In this document: in pieces, positions 1-12,823 of the stretch
Layout: each line of letters begins with the position of its first letter
How positions within the stretch are numbered: position 1 is the first letter of the stretch
NCBI GenBank assembly: GCA_900095095.1
Contig: FMBT01000335.1
Span: 244,064-308,063 of the forward strand
Origin: Fragilariopsis cylindrus CCMP1102
Lineage: Eukaryota > Bacillariophyta > Bacillariophyceae > Bacillariales > Bacillariaceae
Length of the DNA: 64,000 bases
Reading direction: 5' to 3'
Notes under the pieces: generated by a model
What the model was told of the DNA's origin: nothing
The model's input: the letters and a program-made list of their open reading frames with translations, nothing else
Database searches by the model: none
Program-made: the position numbers and the translations under genes

Positions 1-1040
1 ATTAATCCACAGGATACACCAATAACAAATGCCACCTTTAATGACGAAACAATTTTTTTCGTATACCATAATAAATAATCACAATCATCTATTAAATTAT
101 TTTTAAAATTTATCATAAATATTTCTATTGCATCTGCTCCTGGACCTGGTAATAATGAACGTATAAAGTTATTATATATATTACCAATTGAATTTTTTAT
201 ATTATAATAGAGTGGTATAATATCATAATACCAAAATGCAATACATTGTGTTTTTAATATTGCTGGTATATCTTCATATAATATACCAACACGATCGAAT
301 ACTTCTGCTAATAGTATAGATAATATACTTAATTTTATAATTCGGGATGGTATTAAAATTGATGATAGTGCCGATGTTGCTGACGTTCGAGAGACAGATA
401 GTGGCAAGAAAGAGATTGTATCTGTCGAGTTTTTTTTCGTCGTTTCGGAAACGCTTCTTTTTTTGATTGCCTGTTGTTGTTGTTGTTGTTGTTCCTTCTT
501 TTTTCTCTTGGTGTTTGTGTTTTCCATTACTTCATCTCTTTCACTTTCTTTCTCTTTTTGATGTTTATGTTGATTTTGTTGTCTTGATTTTAAATCTGAT
601 AATCGATGCGTGAATTTTTGTGTTGAATTTTGTATGACTGGAATACAACGATTACGTATAAATGATTCCATTTCAGTAAATATAACCGGTAGTGAATCAG
701 TAACATTATAAGATAAAAATGGACTAGGGTATTGTTGAATCCCACTACTATCATTGCCACTGTTACTGCCGCCTCCTCGGGGGACTATGGGGACTATCCG
801 AATATTTAAATTTTCATCGTTGTGCTCAAGCCATCGCTTCCTCCTCCTCCTTACCAGTCGCATTTTTAGTGCATTGTTGTCATCATTGTTAATGTTATTA
901 CGCCCTGTAGCGCCCAATCTTTCGTATCGGCGGAACGTCGTCGTCGTCGTTGCCATAACATAGTTCTTACTAGAATTATCATCGATAACCACCAAAAATA
1001 TAAATTGTAGCACAACGAGCAACAGAACGACTTTCATCAT
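1..1040 (-). CDS. Membrane-anchored hypothetical protein, 3' end beyond the window
   Basis: An uninterrupted minus-strand reading frame starts at the ATG at 1038-1040 and runs about 346 codons off the left edge, so its stop lies outside the window. The product begins MMKVVLLLVVLQFIFLVVID, a hydrophobic signal peptide or signal anchor. A charged Asn/Arg-rich stretch and a Gln run near residues 185-192 follow, then a better conserved-looking AT-coded region rich in Ile, Tyr and Phe with possible hydrophobic helices. I recognise no family. The low-complexity middle and the conserved-looking tail resemble other genes here. Secretory-pathway or membrane location is inferred only from the N-terminus. 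Confidence 0.6.
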   Translation of the reverse strand, partial: MMKVVLLLVVLQFIFLVVIDDNSSKNYVMATTTTTFRRYERLGATGRNNINNDDNNALKMRLVRRRRKRWLEHNDENLNIRIVPIVPRGGGSNSGNDSSGIQQYPSPFLSYNVTDSLPVIFTEMESFIRNRCIPVIQNSTQKFTHRLSDLKSRQQNQHKHQKEKESERDEVMENTNTKRKKKEQQQQQQQAIKKRSVSETTKKNSTDTISFLPLSVSRTSATSALSSILIPSRIIKLSILSILLAEVFDRVGILYEDIPAILKTQCIAFWYYDIIPLYYNIKNSIGNIYNNFIRSLLPGPGADAIEIFMINFKNNLIDDCDYLLWYTKKIVSSLKVAFVIGVSCGL

Positions 1041-1780
1041 AAAACTGCCGCTAATGCTGTGAAGATGACGGCTCGTCGTCGTTGTCGCTCCGTCCTGAGC
1101 GATAGCGAGCGAAGCGATGAGGAGGTAAATAACTGAAAGATAATATCTGATAGATCGGAGGAAGTAGGGAGCAAATTCTTGGCATCAAATACGGTAGATG
1201 AAAATGTGAAAGGTAAAACGTAATGAAGCTCGCCTGTTCTGTTCTTCTTTCAGCAATGATTGTCTGGACTCCTCACTCCCCCGTCAAGAAGATAGTATCA
1301 AACTCGTCGCTCCTGTTAATGATTGTTCGTCGCTCTGGTTGATTGAGAAAGATACTACAGTACAATTATGTAGGCTCTGACCCACAATTGTACGGAAGAA
1401 GAATGCATTGCTTGCTTCGCTCCTCTTTTTCTTTGATCAGCCATGGTGATGGATTGTAAAGATAGGTACGTCGTGGATACAAATTTGGCGCGCCGTACCA
1501 ATGATCTACCGGTTGTAGCAGCACATCCTCGTGTCAAAATAATAAAATTTGAAATTTTGCCTCATGGTTGGCGATCTTCAACTACTTCAAGTACACTTCT
1601 ACTAGAGAGTATTATGATGTGAGGGTACTACGTCTATGTACTATGTATGTAGGACCTATGTATATGTATGTAGGACCTATGTATGTATATACGTATGAAT
1701 GTTGTGTGTGCGCGTGCGTGTGTTTAAAAATTGTACGAGTAAAACCCAACTATTTTGCCTAGTACTGTACCTAACTGCCA
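1041..1780. other. Intergenic, no gene seen
   Basis: This stretch separates two minus-strand genes and should hold the 5' leader and promoter of the left gene and the 3' end of the armadillo-like gene. Short ORFs here have no recognisable domain. The only structure seen is the tandem repeat at 1641-1690. Confidence 0.6.
1641..1690. repeat. Short tandem repeat containing TAGGACCTA
   Basis: A unit of about 21 bp built on ATGTATGTAGGACCTATGTA is present twice in direct tandem, followed by a decayed third start. The core TAGGACCTA also recurs elsewhere in the window. Confidence 0.7.
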
Positions 1781-2656
1781 CTATGATGTACCCCATCCCC
1801 TGAATAAGTTTGTTACCCTACTACTTGCTGTAGCCGTATTGGTAGATCCACCAATACTAATACCGTGTTGTTTCTGTTTCATAAGTTCATATTGTTCAAC
1901 AATCTTAATTAATTTTTGCAGTCGATCTAATCCTTTGGATGTAACTGATGTTGACTTTAAAAAGGAGACAAAATTAGTGCTAGTATTATTTTCCTTTTGT
2001 TGGTGTTGTTTGTTACCATTCATGTTGTTAGGTACTTCTTCATCTTCTTTTTCTTGGTGTTGTATATCATAATATACTTCTTGTAATCGTTGTATCAAAT
2101 AAGAAGAGGAGTTCATACTATTATTGCTGTTATTATCTTTATCAACAACCAATGCCAATAATAAAATAATTGCTCGTTGCTGTACACCATGATGCATCCT
2201 GTGTGTTTTCATTGCACGTATAATTGTTACAAATGAATCTACATCGTCGTCGCTATTATTGTTACTGTTACTGTTACTATTGCTGTTCTTCGTTGTTGAT
2301 ATTGGTTCGTTAAAGTTGTTGTTATCGATATTGACATTCATAATGCTATCGTTACCTGTAGTACTACTGTTTATATCAATACTATCCATGCTGGCATTAC
2401 TACTTGTCGTCATAATAGCACTACCGTTACTAATACCATTATTATTACTAAATTGATCCGATAAATTAATAATCTCTTCTTCTACCACATCCTCATTATT
2501 CTTTTTTTTGGTTGATGTTGTTGTTTCACTTGTACTACTACTTGTCTTATTATTATTATTTCGATTTTTCCAAAGTCTTGAAAGTGATTTCACAGCAACA
2601 TCAGTAAGAATGGTATTGTTTGCAATCTTTTCATAATTATTTTCATAATCATTTCC

Positions 2657-2687
<31 letters not shown>

Positions 2688-4735
2688 ATAGTTGTTTGTA
2701 TTAATATAAGACGACCTAATTCTTCATTTGATGCAATTCTACCTAATAAATCACATCCATATGCCTGTATTGCTGCATCATAACGAAATATGTTCATTGT
2801 TCGAAGCACAATTGGTATTATACCGTCACCACCATTTGCAGTTCCATTTCCATCTTGTTGCTGTTGTTTTGTGTCTATTGATAATGATTTTGTGACAACT
2901 TCCGTACGATTATCTTCATGGACCATTAGATTACGTAAGCATGCCATTGCTGGATCAATTATATTAATCACACTACTCCGTGTACTGCATTGATGTTCAT
3001 TATTGTAATGATGTAATAAATCTAACACAGTTTGTATACCCCCCTTGACAGCAATGATACGTAATATATCCAATGATGAATTAGTGGGTCTGGATAAATC
3101 ACGTAGAAATTGACATGCCATTTGTGCCAGACTATCATACTTATCTTTGACACTGCGTGGATCATGATTACTAGAATGATCATCACCCAAATCGTCATCA
3201 TCATCACCTGAATTCATTGATGATAATGCTGAATATGTATCAGTGGTTGTCATCTTAATGATATTTAATAATGCTGTTAGTCCACCTTCACTAACAATAA
3301 CTTCATATTGTTCCTGATCGTGTTGACATAGTCTCATGAGTACTAACAGACCATATTGCTGTACTAATAATTGATGTGGATAATGATATTCCATACCACG
3401 TAATACAATTGCGGAAAGAGATGGAAGTAAACTTTCATAATCTTCAAGTTGTTTGCCATCAATTTCGATACTTTTTTTCATCGCATTTATTTGAGTTGGA
3501 CGTGGTGGAGAAGCTAATGCTGCTTTTGACGACGACGACTTCGCCGGGCTGTTGTTGTTATTTTGAGCAGTATTTTGAGTGTTTTTTTGTTGTTGATTAG
3601 AACATAATACCAGCAACGGTAATAAATTATATAATGCCTTATTGCCATATTCTTGTACTTTTTTATTGGAACAGGGATGGCATTTCATGGCTTGTACTAG
3701 CAATGAAAAGGAACCGGCTGCAATTAATTCTTGTAATAATGGATTACTTAAACTATATAAGATCCAACACCCATAGCCTTGTATTTGTGAACAGGGACAA
3801 TATATCATCATCGATTGATGGATGATTGTTGTTAAATCTTTCAATAAAAAATCATTCTTGATGGTATCCGAGGAATTATTTGCAAATATTGCAATTACTT
3901 TCATTATTTTAGTTGGAATTTTATTGGTGGGGAGACAAGATTCAATTTTTACATCACAACAACCCTTATCAAGATAATCAAAATCAATACCAATGTCGCC
4001 ACCTACTACATTATTATTATTGGAATCAATACCAATACCAATATTATCCGATTTAGCAGATGTTGTTGTTGTTTGCTGCCATGATTTTGATGACGCTTGA
4101 TTGCAATGATCGTCTAATATTTGTCGTAATAAATACATGATCATTTCATAGACACCCGAAGTGACAAATAATGTTTTGCTTTCTTTCATTGAACAACAAC
4201 TATTTGATTTTGATGATAACGATCGACTGCCGGCACGGAATGATAGAGAGTTTGCTGTTGTTGATCGTTGGGATGACTGATTATTGCTATTATTATTAGT
4301 AGTCAAAAAACTTAGTAAACAATCTAAAATTGCAATAGTATATTGTACGTCATCATTAATATCATTACTACTACCATCGCCGACGGTATCCTTTTTCTCA
4401 TCAATTAACGATGATGATGATGATGATGATCCTCCTACACCTCTAATGATTTCATCATTATTATTTGATCTTCTTGTATTATCTTTTTGTTTTCTTTTCA
4501 GGTCTTCATTTTGTAATAAATCTTTCATTGCCGGAACGATCAACGTTTCTAATACACATGGTGTTACAACAATAATGCCACCACCGGCAGTAGTAGCATC
4601 GATGATGTCATTATCATTATCATCATTATCATTATCGACCTTGCTCTTTTGAAGTTTATGATGTAATGCGAATATTTCATCACGTCGCTGACGCTGATGC
4701 TGACGAGAATCATCGCCATCGTCATCGTTAATCAT
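1781..4735 (-). CDS. Large armadillo/HEAT-like repeat protein
   Basis: A single 984-residue frame starts at the ATG at 4733-4735 and ends at a TAG. Between Asn/Ser/Asp-rich linkers lie helical segments of armadillo type, for example IQGYGCWILYSLSN, LVQQYGLLVLMRLCQ, SEGGLTALLNIIK and IQAYGCDLLGRIASNEELGR. They show the recurring pattern of a Gly-Gly or Gly turn, a small helix and a long Leu/Ile helix, spread from about residue 130 to 700. Such folds usually act as protein-protein scaffolds; no catalytic motif is visible. The C-terminus is a coiled, Gln-rich tail. No signal peptide is seen, so a cytosolic or nuclear place is likely. The partner is unknown. Confidence 0.75.
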
Positions 4736-5456
4736 TATTGTTCAATTAATTAAGTAAGTATTCTTCAACAATACGCCACTCTCTCTCTCTCTCTTTCTCT
4801 CTTTCTTTCTTTTATAAAAAAATCGAATGGGATAACTGACTGACTGGCTGGCTGACTGACTGACTGCTGTTTCGTTTCGTCTATATTTTCTTTTTGTCGC
4901 TTCTCGTTTCACGTTGTTACGGTTATGCTGGGGTTCTGGTGTTGTACTACTAGAAGTTTGTAACAGTGGCAAAAGAAGAAATAACACTTTTTGCCGACCA
5001 GATGATGGAGTTCTTCAAGGTGTATCGAATTGACTGTTCTGTTTATGCGTTTATGCACAGCATATTATGATCACGAGAATTTGCTACTTGCTCGCCATTC
5101 CCGCAAGAGAAATAAATCAAAACACATTTTTTTTGCACATGAAACAAATGGAAACGGTAGGATCTTGTTAACGTTGGCGTTACAACAAGCGCGCGAACAC
5201 AAAATTTAAATAAAATTTTCGTATGCTTCCGCGAGCGTGCCATTATTACAATATAGTAGGGGAGGGGCGGGACGTTTATTAAAAATAAATTTAAAAGGGG
5301 GATGTAATGAGTGAACAAAGAATAAAAACATCTTTTGTGTGTGTCAAAGAACGCGTCAAACGTCGAGATCGGTAGTTAGCTCATGTGTTTTTTTGTGAAG
5401 TGAATGGTTATCACATCCGCGCTGCAGTAACGACAAAGGTGGTCGATATATGTACT
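4736..5456. other. Divergent promoter region with simple repeats
   Basis: This 720-bp spacer lies between divergent genes and should carry both promoters and leaders. It holds a CT/CTTT-rich microsatellite at about 4779-4812 and a tetranucleotide tract of CTGA/CTGG units at 4836-4868. Short ORFs on both strands are unsupported. Confidence 0.5.
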
Positions 5457-6068
5457 ATGATAATGTTGACAAAAATGAATACAGTAGAAAATCATCATCA
5501 GTGGCGGCAGCGGCGAGTGCACGTTGATGGTATGTCGTTACGCCAAGTACTCTTATTATTTACGATGATGATGACGACGATGATGATGATGATGATGTTG
5601 ATGATGTTGACTGTCGTTGATGGGTTTGGTATAGACAATATGATGATGGTGCCGAGAGGAAGAATCAGCACCTTGAAGCCGCCGACGATGACAAATATTA
5701 TGTTGATCAAATCAACATCTACTTCTACGTCGTCGTCGTATGGTAGCGGTGTAATAACGCTTTTACGATTATCAAATAATAACAACGATAATAAAGTCGA
5801 CATCGACAGGAATGAATCCTCTTCTGCTGATTCTGGAATTGAAAATCAAAATGAATCAGCAGAGGAATTAGAATCAGTATCAATCTTGGATAAAATAAAC
5901 AAGTTTTTAGATACACCAATATTAGATGCCAATAATCGTTCAAATCAAGGTCAACTATCGGAACTATTAAAAGAATTTGTTCGTGATGAACCAGAATTAG
6001 CACAAGTGACGTTTAGTGCAGTAGTGGTGGCTCTCTTATTTTTAATTTTTAAACTACTATTTGGTTAA
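5457..6068 (+). CDS. Small C-terminally anchored protein, probably plastid-targeted
   Basis: The first in-frame ATG at 5457 gives 203 residues; the frame is open upstream but lacks an earlier ATG. After a basic start comes a hydrophobic Met-rich run encoded by repeated ATG codons, ending at VVDGFG. A Phe directly after a signal-peptide cleavage site is the hallmark of diatom plastid presequences, so a bipartite signal and transit peptide is inferred. An acidic Asn/Ser/Glu-rich segment follows, then a conserved-looking soluble stretch around LLKEFVRDEPELAQ. The last 18 or so residues, VVVALLFLIFKLLFG, form one membrane helix. Function is unknown; a thylakoid or envelope tail-anchored protein fits. 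Confidence 0.65.
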   Translation: MIMLTKMNTVENHHQWRQRRVHVDGMSLRQVLLLFTMMMTTMMMMMMLMMLTVVDGFGIDNMMMVPRGRISTLKPPTMTNIMLIKSTSTSTSSSYGSGVITLLRLSNNNNDNKVDIDRNESSSADSGIENQNESAEELESVSILDKINKFLDTPILDANNRSNQGQLSELLKEFVRDEPELAQVTFSAVVVALLFLIFKLLFG

Positions 6069-8144
6069 ATACATATAATAATAAGTTCTAGATTATTTTT
6101 CTTTGAACGAGTACAGTATAACAATGTATGTATAATCTGGAAAGAAGAAGAAAAAGAAAATAGAACGAAACAAGAAGATCGATGTATGTTGAATAGTACC
6201 TTCGTAGTATTCGACTTAAGCTGCTTTTGATAGATTTGTTTTATGGAATTGTCAATAGTGAGCGTCCTATCTAACTACCTAGTGCTAGAAATATTAGTAG
6301 ACCAATCTACTGATTAAAAAAAGTTATGGCTACCGTATAGATCTACTACTGTAGGACTATAATATTTTAGCTATATTCTTCTTCTCGTCGTTGTCGTCAC
6401 TTCACAGCTTTCCTTCAATAATAGTAACACCAAGAAATGAACGAGGTGAGTGACGATTCCAACAATAACTAAGTCTTCTCTTCATTTTACCATCAATAGA
6501 ACCATCATTATATTTGATATAAATGAATACAAAACCAACCATTTAAGATGTGTTGTAATTCAATGGGAGTACCGACATCAATTTTTGCATTTGATCGGCC
6601 TCATTGACATAACACTTCGTCTTAGTCAGTAAAATGGTGTATCAGGTGTGCAAATGTGCATAGCACTAATACATATGTTATGCGTAAGTGCTTGAACTTT
6701 CATTCGTGATGTTGCAGGTCGTGGATTCGGTATGCTAGTAAAAGTATGATTGAACCATGCAATCGCAACAACACCATCCCCTTGACTTTGTACATCGTAC
6801 TCAACCACAAACTTTCAAATTCTTGATCCGGAAATAATGTCACTATCGGTCATCCAATTCCAAGTTCCTACGATGGCACGTGTTGCCAAAGAAATGTAGG
6901 AATTGACAATTTCACAATTTCCCCAATAATGGAACACAAAAGTGAGAACCGAGCATCAAGCTTTCAAAATGTAGGAATCCTATAAGTGTGATGGATAATC
7001 CCCACAGGGATCGTGTAAATGATCCTGAAACCATCCCTTAAGTGTGAGTTGTTGTTACTTCTAAATAGAACGTATTTCTGCAGCAGAACCACAAACACCG
7101 ACTAAGCGTCCCGTAACAATTTAGCATGCAATGTTTGACGAATTCCATGCATTATTGCCTGTTCGGGAATTGATCAACGATGTCGTCTACTTAATTGCAT
7201 CTCATTAAAGGAATCTATTTCACTTCGGGGACTTCGAGCATATCTAACTATTCGTACCTGTACTTGTATTTGTATTCGTATGTAGGATTATTCAACGCAA
7301 TATTATATATTTCGTGGCAGGATTTATTATATATCGCAATCTTTTAAGTTAAATAGTATATCCCGATTAGTAAGTCAGATTCTATGACAGTATATAATAT
7401 ATACTAGTTAGGACCTAAGCCAAAATCCGTACTTATGGTATTAATATAATCTTATATAGAAGCGTCGACGCGATTGGAAACAAATTTGCGAATTATGTGC
7501 AGATTCTATGTTAAAATATAATAAATAACTTATGGTATTAGGACCTACATCGTTACTGACACAAATGTTGCCATTGCTGTCATAACGAAGTCCTCTTCTT
7601 TTTTTCATATTGTGGTTGTTACTGTTATTATTACTATTGTACTTCGTTCTTATTCTTATATTCTAATCTCTTTTTGTCCTTGTTATTATTATTTTTAATA
7701 TCATCATTATTATTATTATAACACATGATTTCAAAATTTCGACACAAAGATAGCGCATTACTTATTGCTTCGACCGGTTGCTGCTGCTGCTGCTGCTGCT
7801 GCTAAAGTCTTCTGTGGTTGTTTCCCCTCACATTAGTAGTTCTTAGTACAAGATACAGTTCACTAGTAGATAGAAGCTACCACGGTTTCTACACCATTGT
7901 ATTCTATCCAGTGACACCGGTCTTGACACCGCATCCCTATATCCCCTGCATCCCCGTTATCTACATTAAGCTACGCATATATCATATTATCATATATATT
8001 ACTAATAGAGAATCCTCAGTATCAGGATTAATCATCATAGTCTTTATTATTCTTGTTCTCTGTACATACTGTAATTATCCTTTCATAGAGTATAATTATA
8101 CAGTATACAGATTGGACTGGGAACCTTCTTATATCATCCTGTCT

Positions 8145-8268
8145 CTTTGGTTTTAACACATCCTTCTTCACCCTCATACAGTACTAGTACAGTACTGTAT
8201 TAGCTTAACTTCAACTCGGCGCTTTTTGATTTTTTTCCAAAACACTTTGGTTTTAACACATCCTTCTT
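8145..8268. repeat. Two 24-bp direct repeats exactly 100 bp apart
   Basis: The same 24 bases, starting CTTTGGTTTTAACACATCC, begin at 8145 and again at 8245. The sequence between them is not repeated. Confidence 0.85.
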
Positions 8269-8362
8269 TTCAAAGTGCATTATTTAATTTGTTTTCCGAA
8301 AGGCAATTGTGGAACATTGTGTTAAGTATAATCACAACAAAAACCGAATACTAAGTATAATT

Positions 8363-8830
8363 TATAAAAAGCATGCTGTCTCTCATTTCTCTCTTACGTA
8401 CTAAATTCTTCTTCTGTGTGTATGTGTGTAACAGCGTCTAAACATTGTTTAGGTCCTATGTTGTTTGGCGACGCATTTATGACGAGCGACGTCCAAATTC
8501 GTACAGTAATACACTTCAAGTACAGTGCTGTATACGGTATCCAGAAGCAATTCGTCGTTAGATTTTCAATCCATTATTCGCCGCTAAAACTAAACACAAC
8601 ATCACACTATAAGAGAAGCATGCTGTCTTCTCTCATTTCTTTCTTACGTACTACGCCGAATGAGGGTTGTGCATTTATCAATAAATAAAATAAAATTTTC
8701 ACCTCTCTTCTTGTGTTGGTGTGTATATTGTTTGGCGACGCCTATGTATCACGAGGACGTTCGAATTCGTAATATATCACATATCCCAGAAGCAATTCGT
8801 CCTTAGATTTTCAATGCATCAGTTGCAGTA
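8363..8830. repeat. Degenerate tandem duplication, unit about 250 bp
   Basis: Landmarks recur in the same order: AAGCATGCTGTC followed by TTACGTACTA at about 8367 and again at about 8615; TTGTTTGGCGACGC at about 8461 and 8719; CAGAAGCAATTCGTC then TTAGATTTTCAAT at about 8540 and 8790. The copies differ by substitutions and small indels, so the duplication is old. It ends about 150 bp before the start of the membrane LRR gene. Confidence 0.8.
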
Positions 8831-8976
8831 AGTTAATGCTCTCGTTACAATAGTACATAAAAGTATTTCACAATTCATCTTCATCTTACATTTGGTTTTG
8901 GGTTTGTTCCTTTTGATTTTTTAGGCAAAAAAGATCGAAGACAAAAACAAACAAGAACTTGTACTGTAACTAAATT

Positions 8977-11802
8977 ATGTCGTCTGAATCCAAGCAGCAG
9001 GAGGACGGCACAAGTACCGCTAGTATTATGAGTCGTCGTCTCAACGACGTAACTGAAGCTGGGTATGAGGCTGAGACTGAGACTGACAAACAACAAGAAG
9101 AAGAAGTAGAAGTAGTAGTAGAGGAAGGAATGACATCGTCATCATCATCATCAGTATTGCACGAGTCCGATAATGAAAACGGAAGCAACATCAAAAGAAG
9201 TGGTGGAGGGGATGGTATCGGCAGCGATACCAACGGTGTTAAAAATAGTAAGGATGATGAAATAGATGATTTAGAGACAGGAATAAGGAATGGTGGCGGT
9301 GTTGCGAGTGTTGAAGAATCGTCATCATCCACATCATCTGCTGCTGTTGCTGCTGCTGCTGCTGCGGATGAAATTGACGCTGATAATAAAGAGCAGACCA
9401 ACAAGAATTGTAATCGTGACCATGATGATATTTCGGACAACAAGAAACCATCTGCTCGTACGGACAATAATACCGACAGTAACAAAAAGATTAACAGCGA
9501 AGATAATAATGACATTGAAGCCGGTAATAATATGTTGATTGCTTCCGGACAAAAGACGAAAATGGGTGGTTCCACATCTTCTTCTATTGATGATCATCCC
9601 ACTCCCGAGGATGATAATTTTCCATCTTCTTCACTGCCGCCATCATCGTTAATATCGTCCACCTCTGGTATAAATAGTATAAACCAGACAAGAAGCGCGG
9701 CTACTTCTTCTAAGATTATTCGTAGAAGTCAATCGGAAGTTGGTGCGTTCGCTATTGATAGTCCGTTTTCTTCAAGTTGTAATAACATTAACAATAATCA
9801 CGATCAAGATACAACGACCATCACATCAGCGATGATGACTGATGGAGTGTATAATGCATCTGTTTCATTAGTCGGATCATCAACGACAATCCCAACAAAT
9901 ACTGATACAAACTTGAACTCTCAGCTCAGTAGTGGTGGTGGTTCGTATGGCTCATCACACTTTTTAGTGGGTAAGTCTGGTGTTTCTGGTAATCTAGTCT
10001 AGTATTTCTCTTCTTCAAGGAAAAATTAATTGAATTATGGTTGTTGAGTCGATCCATATGGGATGTGATGTGATGCATTGTGTTGTGTTCTCTAATAAAA
10101 TATAAACTTTTTCTTTTTTCCTTTTCTTTTTTCCTTTTCATTTTTTCTTTACAGAGGCCGTCCGTGTTGATGATGATTGTGTTGTTGTTGCAAGTATTAT
10201 TGAAAACAACAACAACAACAACAACAACAACACCAGTAGCAATAATAGTATTAATAGTAATGAGAACGATGAGGGTAAAAGCGCTACTAAGGTTGCTGCT
10301 GCTGCTATCGCTGTAAAGAAAAAACATCGGTATGTTATCGGTTTCGTTGCAGTAATGATCCTTATCGTCATTATCATAATAATTAGTGTATTTCTATTTG
10401 GGAATAATAACAGCAATAATAAAATCAACACTGCTACTACTAATAACAGCAATGATAAAATCAACACTGCTACTACTAATAACAGCAATGATAAAATCAA
10501 CACTGCCACTACTACGATCACGTCATCAACGAAAGTACCTATTCCAACGGGTTGGGATAGATGTGATTATTCAACAGGTTCTGATAAATGTGATCGACGA
10601 TTTGAAAAATTACTAGAAATAATTACACCGTTCAGTGGTCTTGATGATTTTGATCTATTTAGTAACGAAAAGTTTGAAAGGAATCGGATTGATGCCTTTA
10701 CTTGGTTGCTTAGTTTGGATCTCGTTACTACTGATATTGATTTGGCATTACCAGAAAATGAATTGAAAGTCGTTCAACGATATATATTAGCATTACTTTA
10801 TTTTAGTACCAATGGTCAATCATGGGACGAGCAACACAATTTCTTATCACCTAATTTAGATGAATGCGATTGGACATTTGTTGTAGGTGAAAGTGATTGT
10901 GAAATAGATTGTGAATTCCACAGCAAAAATGGTGTTGTTGTTAAAGGTGTAACATGTGATAAGCAAGGTCGTGTTGAACGATTACGACTGTGGTGGAATA
11001 GTATGAGTGGTACGTATATGCATGATTGTTTATTTAACGTAGAATGTTACTTCACTTCTTTGATTTTACTTGTTGTTTTATGCTTTATGGTCTGTTTTTT
11101 AAAACTCACATGGTGTCTATGATTTTTTTTTCTTCTTGTAAATACAAAACAATAATAATAGGAACATTGCCAGCGGAATTATCATATTTGAGTGATGGTT
11201 TAGTTGAATTGAATTTAGCAGGTGGATCAATAACAGGAGCAATCCCAACATCATTTGAAAAACTAACAAATCTAGAATTGTTATCGTTGAATGATCATTG
11301 TTTATCTGGAACAATTCCATCTAAATTATCACAACTACCAAAATTAAACATCTTAGCACTTAATGGTAATTATGAATTATCTGGTTCATTACAAGAATTT
11401 TGTAATGGAACACAATACAAGGAACAATATATATTTCTTGCAGCAAATTGTGACAGTGATTTTTGTGATACATCAACATCATTAGTTGATGATATGGATT
11501 ACTATGAACCAAATGTTGAATGTGAATGCTGTGCTTGTTGTAATCCTGATACATTTGAATGCTGTTCACCACCTGGTGATACTTGGACTTCGTACTATCA
11601 TGGTGATGTTTCGTCATCAACTGGTATACCAAAAAGTTTTGATCGGCCATGTCTATCCGAAAAGTCATATGATTGGTTAGACGATGAATGTCCATGCTTA
11701 GAAGATATAAATGATGATCCAGGTATATTCCAAGGATATTGTACAAAAAATTGCACAGAAGTTGGTACCATTCCGAGTTATAAACCACAAGCACAACAAT
11801 AA
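8977..11802 (+). CDS. Type II membrane protein with extracellular leucine-rich repeats (three exons)
   Basis: Exons are 8977-9970, 10155-11009 and 11162-11802. Both introns are GT-AG (GTAAGT...TTTACAG and GTACGT...ATAG) and keep the frame, giving about 829 residues. The N-terminal ~390 residues are acidic, Ser/Asn-rich and probably disordered. One transmembrane helix (YVIGFVAVMILIVIIIIISV) follows, then a 12-residue tandem repeat stalk. The outer part holds the diatom-type LRR entry segment, with DECDW and a Cys cluster, then plant-type LRRs such as LVELNLAGGSITGAIPTSF and LELLSLNDHCLSGTIPSKL. It ends in a Cys-rich stretch (VECECCACC). This layout is common among diatom LRR membrane proteins and suggests surface recognition or adhesion; the ligand is unknown. 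Confidence 0.85.
10406..10513 (+). repeat. 36-bp coding minisatellite, three units
   Basis: Three nearly identical 36-bp units encode NSNDKINTATTN-type dodecapeptides immediately after the transmembrane helix of the LRR protein. Repeat number could set the length of the stalk between membrane and LRR domain. Confidence 0.9.
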
Positions 11803-12823
11803 TAATAGCAACAGCAACAAAGTTAACGACGACGACAGCAACAGCAACAGCAGTATCATTTCCGTATCGCATAGGGTAGGAGTTGGATGAACTTCCTTAT
11901 TTATTGAATGCTGCCATTGTATTAATTGATGATCGATCTTTTTTTAAAGACTCATATGCAATGGGAGTAGGTTGCAATAGTATATATGATATACTACAAT
12001 GAAGTTTGTATGATATTATAATAAGAGGCGAAAAAAAAATCACTCATACAGTACTAAAATATGTCCTCCTATAAGATGACAACTACGCTAACTATATAAT
12101 ATGTAATATAGCCCTACGATTATTGTATATTGCTAGATAGAACCCACCTCTCTGTTCTGTTCCCTCGTTCGATAATAATTCCTTGTTCAGATACACAATA
12201 TAAGTAAGTAGGAGTAAACTTTGCTAAATATACATTTTCGTAATTTACTTTGCTCAATCCACGTTAAAAAGGCAGATTGGTCACAAGTTAGGCTTTTTCA
12301 ATTGTATTTGAATACAGCAGAAGAGAAAAAGGCGCTCTCCGTCCGCTCCGCCGAAGCTATTTCTTCGTAATGAATGAATCGAATCGGAATGAATCGAATC
12401 GAATCATTGGACAGTTTGTTCGTAAGTTCTTTCTCTAATGCTACTACTACTACTACTACTACTACGAAGTATGAAAACAATCTTCAATCAGGTAGGAGAA
12501 CTTGGTTTTGGTTATTCGATATTTTTGAAACAAGCCTTATAATATACTTAGGCTCTTGATCGGAGTTTCTCTATCAGGAACCTCATAAATCTCAAAGGTT
12601 CCAAAAAAACTCTGTTTTTGGTGCTGGGAACACTGTAGATTCTGTACTGTTACCTACCTCCATCTTAATTTGAGAGCCCGCACGGTTTTTGCACTGGTAC
12701 AAATTGTGCAGAATTTCTACTGATACATAGGTGACACATGGTGGAACTTCAAGAAAAGGGTCCTATTCCGGCTTAATAAAGCAACGATAGATGGATTCAT
12801 TCATTCATTCGCCTACTCGCCAT
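11803..12823. other. Intergenic between convergent genes, no gene seen
   Basis: This 1 kb spacer lies between the 3' ends of the LRR membrane gene and the LRR-oxygenase gene. It holds a GAATC-rich simple repeat near 12369-12403 and a CTA microsatellite near 12440-12465. Short ORFs have no support. Confidence 0.5.

Larger units (their letters stand above)
6069..8976. other. 2.9 kb gene-free stretch with degenerate repeats
   Basis: No ORF here has a recognisable domain, long conserved-looking reading or sensible codon use. The stretch is AT-rich with scattered direct repeats: ACTTATGGTATTA occurs near 7434 and again near 7529, and TAGGACCTA or its complement occurs at 7409, 7539 and 8450. Two clearer repeat structures near the right end are listed separately. 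It may be old transposon debris. Confidence 0.5.

Noticed and set aside
7818-8156. 112-codon plus-strand ORF in the gene desert
   Set aside because: No domain, signal or plausible codon bias; it ends at the edge of a repeat.
8363-8830. CRISPR-like array
   Set aside because: Only two long degenerate units occur, without short regular repeats and spacers, and the genome is eukaryotic.
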